From contig CAYRFD010000004.1 in the NCBI GenBank assembly GCA_964423475.1, forward strand, positions 1 to 33,088: DNA of 33,088 bases. The letters run 5' to 3'. This document shows positions 29,198-33,088 of this stretch, piece after piece. Under the pieces are notes generated by a model. The model was not told the origin of the DNA and made no database searches. It saw nothing but the letters and a program-made list of their open reading frames with translations. How positions within the stretch are numbered: the first letter of the stretch is position 1; the number at the start of each line of letters is the position of its first letter. The position numbers and the translations under genes were made by a program. The stretch is from JAUPVN01 sp964423475. Lineage in GTDB: Bacteria > Patescibacteriota > Saccharimonadia > Saccharimonadales > CAIOMD01.

Positions 29198-32100
29198 TTA
29201 TAACCCCAAAACCTTTCTCATTGTATTTAATACTATTGTAAGTACATTATCTGATGCACGCCCAATGATGGCCGGCATACTATCACCACTAACTTGGTTT
29301 TGAGCCTTATCTCTAGACAAAGGCTGTACACTATATACTTTAGATGTAGGCAAGTCAGACACAATAACCACATGTTCTGTAGTTAAAGTAGTATCTTCTG
29401 AAGTTTGGTTATTATACTCTTTAACATCTGTACCCTCTGCATAGGCTACTTGGCTAGTAGCTGGTTCATCTGTCTTCCAGCTTACTACTACTTGTCCACG
29501 AGCTTCTGCCCCCGTACCACGTATAGTAGGCTCTACACTAACATCACTTATCCTTGGCGGCCTAGTATCTAGTGCTGTTCTAAAGACTTGTCTGTCACTA
29601 ACTGCTAGGTTACCATTGCCATCACGGCTTTGAGCTAACAAAAAGTATTCACTATCGTCTTGAAGATCTTTAATGGTAATATTATGATCTAGTGTTAGCT
29701 TAGAATCTTGTAAGTCACTACCACTAGTACCACTTACCCCATAGGTTACTGTAGAGTTAGTTGCTACATTAGTTGTCCAGCTTACCTTTTGAGTAGAAGT
29801 AGGTTCACCCTCTACAGGCTGAAAGCGCAAATTAGAGATGCGGGGGCGGGGAGGGGTGGTGAAGGAGAAAGTTGTTCCAACATAATTAAAGTTATCAACA
29901 TCATATGTATCCGGCCTAAAGAAGTAGGTTGTTCCATCGTCTAAACCAAGTAATTCAACGGTGTATGTAGTTTCTTGCAAGGATGTATTAATTGATTTAA
30001 CGCCACCAAAGTTTTCTGTTTGGCCATATGGTATGTTTACTTTTACGGCGTCTGTGGTTGTAAATTGTATGGTTGCACTATTTAGGTTTTTAGATATAAC
30101 CTCAACATTTTTTACTTTTGGTGCTGGCAGGGTGGTAAAGCTAAGCTCACTGCTACTACCTGTATTACCATCTTCATCTGTCCACTTAGCTTTGTAGTAG
30201 TAGGTAGTACCGGCTTCTAGGCCCTCTACTTCTAGTTGGTGATTCTTAACCTGTGCGCTGCTATAGGTTTCGCTAGCTCGATATTCACCGCTATTTGTGC
30301 CTATTTGTATTTTGCTATCACTAGTCCTATCCGTAGTCCATGTAATACTTGCCTTACGTGTACCAGCCGATACAGACGGAGCAGTAATAAGCTCTGGTGG
30401 ACTAGTAAACCGTCCAGTAGGTGTTTTACTAACAATGCTAGATTCTGCCCCACAGTTATTAGCACTATCGCAAGCCACCACTTTGTAGTAATACATAGAT
30501 TGGCTTAAGCCACCATCTACATAACTAGTACCAGACGTTGTAGCCACTTGGCTAAAACCACTATCTGGGCTAGTTGATCTATATATACGGTAACTAGCTA
30601 TACCAGCTCCTTCATTACTTGGTTTCTCCCAACTTAAAGCTAACTTCCAGTTTTGAGTAGCCTTTACACTAATATCTGCTACATCAGCATTGAGTGGTAT
30701 ACCCGGAGCACTAGTATTAGCACTAAAGGTTACACTAGCCGCCGTTGCATAGTTAATGTTGCCAGATTCATCTCTTGCTACTACATAAAAGGTATTATCT
30801 CCTGGTTGGGTAGCATAAGACCCACTTGCTATAGATGTTTGCCCAGCACTTGTATAAGTACAAGTACCAACCGTAGGTAAGGTATTAACCGTATAGCAAT
30901 AAGTAAGATTATCTTTAGAACCAACAAAGGTTTGTGGTTCTGCCCAACTAAAGGCAAAGTTATTAGTAGTATTAGTACTAGGATTAGCGTTCAGGTTTTG
31001 TGGTTGGCTAGGAGAGGCAGTATTAATCTTTAGAACAGCCGATGTTTGTGTAGCCGATACATTACCCGCAGTGTCTAGGGCTCTAAAGTAGATTAAGTTA
31101 TTACCTTCGTTTATTAGTGGATAGTCATAAGTAGCATTAGTTTGGTAAGAACCATTGTTAGGTAATACATCACTAAGATCTTGAGCCCCATTATGGTTAG
31201 CCCCGTACCAAGTACCATCATTACCAATTTTGTACTGCAAACCAGCAATACCGCTATTAGCATCAGACACAGCTTGTCCACCCGTAGTAGGCCAAGTAAT
31301 AGTAACATCCTTAGTAGGAATAAACTGGCTAGGCAAAGATACAAAGCCAACATTATTTGGTGGTGTATTGTCGTACTTAAAGTTAAAGCTTGCAGGTGTG
31401 CCATCATACAAATTACCAGCTTTATCTATAGCCTTAGCTAAAAGATAGTAGGGTTGGTTAGATGAACTTAACTGCGTAGCTAATACACCAGCAACGCTAA
31501 GATCTAAACTTTCACTATGCGTAGCATATTGACACTTACCATCTGTGTCAAACTGAGTTGTACCCAGTAGACCCTTAGATGTAGTAACATCTGCATTAGC
31601 ATCTTGGCCTAGGTACAAACAATAACCATCTATACCAGCGCCACCATCATCATCTGCTCCAGCTGTCCAAGCAAAGTATGGCGTAGGGGCATTGTTCCAA
31701 TCACCGGCATTAACCGTTGCTCCACTATTAGACTTTTTCATAGTTATGTCAGAAGCATTGGTAGGGGGAGGAGTAGTATCATCTTGCAACACTAAGCTAA
31801 AGTCATTTAGCACAGGCGTACCAGAAAGATCTCCTCCAGTAGCTAGTGTTGTCTTAAGCTCTATATATCTAGAAAAGGGTAAACTACTTAGATCACCCGT
31901 ACCGCTTACACTACCAGGTACATTCTGGACAAAACCACTACTCCAATCAGACCAATTGGTACCATCATTACTAGTACGAGCATTAAAGGTAACATTATTA
32001 GTAGCTGGCAAAACATCAGTATTCCATAAGACAGATTGCCAACGTGTCTTACGAGTAGGCCCCATATCTACCACATAGCCAGAAGCACTACCAGACAAGA

Positions 32101-33088
32101 CATGGCCACCAGTGAAGTAGACGGAGGATAGAACCTGAGAGGGTAGTGTTTTATTAATTGTAGAGTTATCCCCTAGCTGGCCATAGCCGTTGTATCCCCA
32201 AGCTTGAAGGGTGCCATCTGTTTTGAGGGCGACGGTGTGTGCGATTGATGCATTAAAAGATCCACCACCAACTATTTTTTGAACACCGGATAAATACGAT
32301 GTTCCATCGGCGTTCTTAATTATTACAGGAAGAGTTCTTGATGTCGTGGTGCCATCTCCAAGTTGGCCGTAAGCATTATATCCCCACGCTCTTGCTTCGC
32401 CGTTAGACATAACCGCAGTAGTGAATGATGATGAGCCCCCAACGTCCTGCACACCACTCAAAAAGCTTGTGCCAGTTGTATCTTTAACTTGAACTGGCAA
32501 TACGCGCGCTGATGTGGTTCCATCTCCTAGCTGCCCAGAGCTATTAGATCCCCAAGCCCAAACCGTCCCATCATTCTTGGCTGATAAACTATAGTTATAG
32601 CCCCCACTAATAGTCACCATATTAGTCAAATAATCTGTATTGGTGCTATTTCTCACTTGTACCGGCAATACGCGCTGTGATGTAGTACCATCTCCTAGCT
32701 GCCCATTACTGTTTGCTCCCCAACCCCAAACCGTTCCATCGTTTTTAAGGGCAATAGTGTTACCTACACCACTGTTTGCAGCAATCTGCGTAACTCCAGT
32801 TAAATATCCTAAACCTGTGTAATCTTTAGACTGTACTGGTAACCCTCTAGCAGTCGTAGTACCATCTCCAAGCTGCCCATATCCGTTATATCCCCATGTC
32901 CAAACCGTCCCATCATTCTTAAGGGCAATAGTATGTAATATACCGGTACTTATTTTTATAATGTTTGTTAAATATCCCGCCCCGGTGGGGTCTTTTACCT
33001 GAACCGGCAAAAGCCTCTGTGTACCAGTATTATCGCCAAGTTGTCCCCAGCCATTATACCCCCACCCCCAAACCGTCCCATCATTTTT
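29198..33088 (-). CDS. Giant secreted RCC1-repeat and fibronectin-III protein, N-terminus outside the window
   Basis: At least 1296 residues; the frame is open to the right edge, so a TTG at 33010 is not the start. The upstream end has six RCC1-type blade units of about 55 residues, with the recurring core DGTVWxWGxNxxGQLGDGTT and 'LPVQVKD', enough for most of a beta-propeller. Next come a jelly-roll-like segment and then at least six Ig/FN3-like domains. The best are near residues ending with 'YRIYRSTSPDSGFSQVATT' and 'GLEAGTTYYYKAKWTDEDGN'. There is no LPXTG motif; the end is a short amphipathic 'NVLTIVLNTMRKVLGL'. It probably is a cell-surface binding or adhesion protein. Ligand unknown. 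The ABC transporter genes follow without a gap. Confidence 0.9.
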   Translation of the reverse strand, partial: KNDGTVWGWGYNGWGQLGDNTGTQRLLPVQVKDPTGAGYLTNIIKISTGILHTIALKNDGTVWTWGYNGYGQLGDGTTTARGLPVQSKDYTGLGYLTGVTQIAANSGVGNTIALKNDGTVWGWGANSNGQLGDGTTSQRVLPVQVRNSTNTDYLTNMVTISGGYNYSLSAKNDGTVWAWGSNSSGQLGDGTTSARVLPVQVKDTTGTSFLSGVQDVGGSSSFTTAVMSNGEARAWGYNAYGQLGDGTTTSRTLPVIIKNADGTSYLSGVQKIVGGGSFNASIAHTVALKTDGTLQAWGYNGYGQLGDNSTINKTLPSQVLSSVYFTGGHVLSGSASGYVVDMGPTRKTRWQSVLWNTDVLPATNNVTFNARTSNDGTNWSDWSSGFVQNVPGSVSGTGDLSSLPFSRYIELKTTLATGGDLSGTPVLNDFSLVLQDDTTPPPTNASDITMKKSNSGATVNAGDWNNAPTPYFAWTAGADDDGGAGIDGYCLYLGQDANADVTTSKGLLGTTQFDTDGKCQYATHSESLDLSVAGVLATQLSSSNQPYYLLAKAIDKAGNLYDGTPASFNFKYDNTPPNNVGFVSLPSQFIPTKDVTITWPTTGGQAVSDANSGIAGLQYKIGNDGTWYGANHNGAQDLSDVLPNNGSYQTNATYDYPLINEGNNLIYFRALDTAGNVSATQTSAVLKINTASPSQPQNLNANPSTNTTNNFAFSWAEPQTFVGSKDNLTYCYTVNTLPTVGTCTYTSAGQTSIASGSYATQPGDNTFYVVARDESGNINYATAASVTFSANTSAPGIPLNADVADISVKATQNWKLALSWEKPSNEGAGIASYRIYRSTSPDSGFSQVATTSGTSYVDGGLSQSMYYYKVVACDSANNCGAESSIVSKTPTGRFTSPPELITAPSVSAGTRKASITWTTDRTSDSKIQIGTNSGEYRASETYSSAQVKNHQLEVEGLEAGTTYYYKAKWTDEDGNTGSSSELSFTTLPAPKVKNVEVISKNLNSATIQFTTTDAVKVNIPYGQTENFGGVKSINTSLQETTYTVELLGLDDGTTYFFRPDTYDVDNFNYVGTTFSFTTPPRPRISNLRFQPVEGEPTSTQKVSWTTNVATNSTVTYGVSGTSGSDLQDSKLTLDHNITIKDLQDDSEYFLLAQSRDGNGNLAVSDRQVFRTALDTRPPRISDVSVEPTIRGTGAEARGQVVVSWKTDEPATSQVAYAEGTDVKEYNNQTSEDTTLTTEHVVIVSDLPTSKVYSVQPLSRDKAQNQVSGDSMPAIIGRASDNVLTIVLNTMRKVLGL
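32160..33088 (-). repeat. Tandem DNA repeat encoding RCC1 blades, about 168-174 bp per unit
   Basis: The anchor AAACCGTCCCATCATT (with few changes) recurs at 32560, 32728, 32902 and 33070, giving spacings of 168, 174 and 168 bases. More diverged units extend left to about 32160. Between anchors, the segment 'CATCTCC(T/A)AGCTGCCC' is also repeated. The similarity at DNA level is higher than needed for the protein motif, which points to recent unit duplication or gene conversion. Confidence 0.8.

Noticed and set aside
33008..33010. TTG as the start of the giant RCC1/FN3 protein
   Set aside because: The same frame continues to the right edge and encodes another RCC1 unit (DGTVWGWGYNGWGQLGD), so the gene is cut by the window.
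32160..33088. Regular repeats as a possible CRISPR array
   Set aside because: Units are about 170 bases, in frame, and encode RCC1 blades; there are no short palindromic repeats or unique spacers.

Overview
The window is an AT-rich piece of bacterial chromosome (one 100-N assembly gap at 1683-1782). It most likely comes from a Candidatus Saccharibacteria (TM7)/Patescibacteria genome. The grounds are its compact operons with touching stop/start codons, a type IV pilus locus, many small genes without a Shine-Dalgarno (SD) sequence, a LexA-like DNA-binding protein with no peptidase domain, a DUF4203 membrane protein, a LURP-one protein, and a heliorhodopsin. TGA is used as a stop (6-phosphogluconolactonase ends TGA inside the ATGA overlap with gnd), so the UGA=Gly code of SR1/Gracilibacteria does not apply. 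The lineage is an inference from gene content; there is no rRNA here.

Layout. 1-3843 (minus strand): type IV pilus genes (two prepilins, pilC, pilB) and a stand-alone receiver protein. 3960-8461: surface polysaccharide genes (GT4 glycosyltransferase, polyprenyl-phosphate sugar-1-phosphate transferase, O-antigen ligase/polymerase, and a divergent GtrA protein). 8463-10092: LexA-like regulator, bacterial PH-domain protein and DUF4203 protein. 10258-13361: a tRNA-Asn gene followed by accessory genes (2-hydroxyacid dehydrogenase, small membrane protein, peptidase E, NUDIX hydrolase and gene remnants). These are separated by three copies of one composite element made of the tRNA 3' end, a terminator hairpin and, in two copies, a TATAAT box six bases before a start codon. 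This looks like a cassette-type accumulation site. 13362-14551: two structured non-coding stretches, one ahead of a 52-residue membrane protein and one ahead of a LURP-one protein. 14619-16840: CPBP protease, heliorhodopsin, YdeI/OmpD-associated small protein and an unknown protein.

16947-20998 is an operon for the oxidative pentose phosphate pathway (pgl, gnd, zwf, SIS-type sugar-phosphate isomerase). 21874-26513 gathers prs and the last steps of UMP synthesis (pyrE, pyrF, pyrD, pyrC): PRPP from the pentose phosphate route feeds OMP formation. Carbamoyl-phosphate synthase and aspartate transcarbamoylase are not in the window. From the right edge to 25464 a long minus-strand run reads a giant RCC1-repeat/fibronectin-III surface protein, a MacB-like ABC ATPase and permease, an SGNH-like protein and pyrC, with almost no spacing.

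The most interesting points are the tRNA-Asn cassette array, the heliorhodopsin with all key residues, the candidate pseudoknot leader of the 52-residue membrane protein, the widespread leaderless-start signature, and an orotate phosphoribosyltransferase whose PRPP loop is degenerate.
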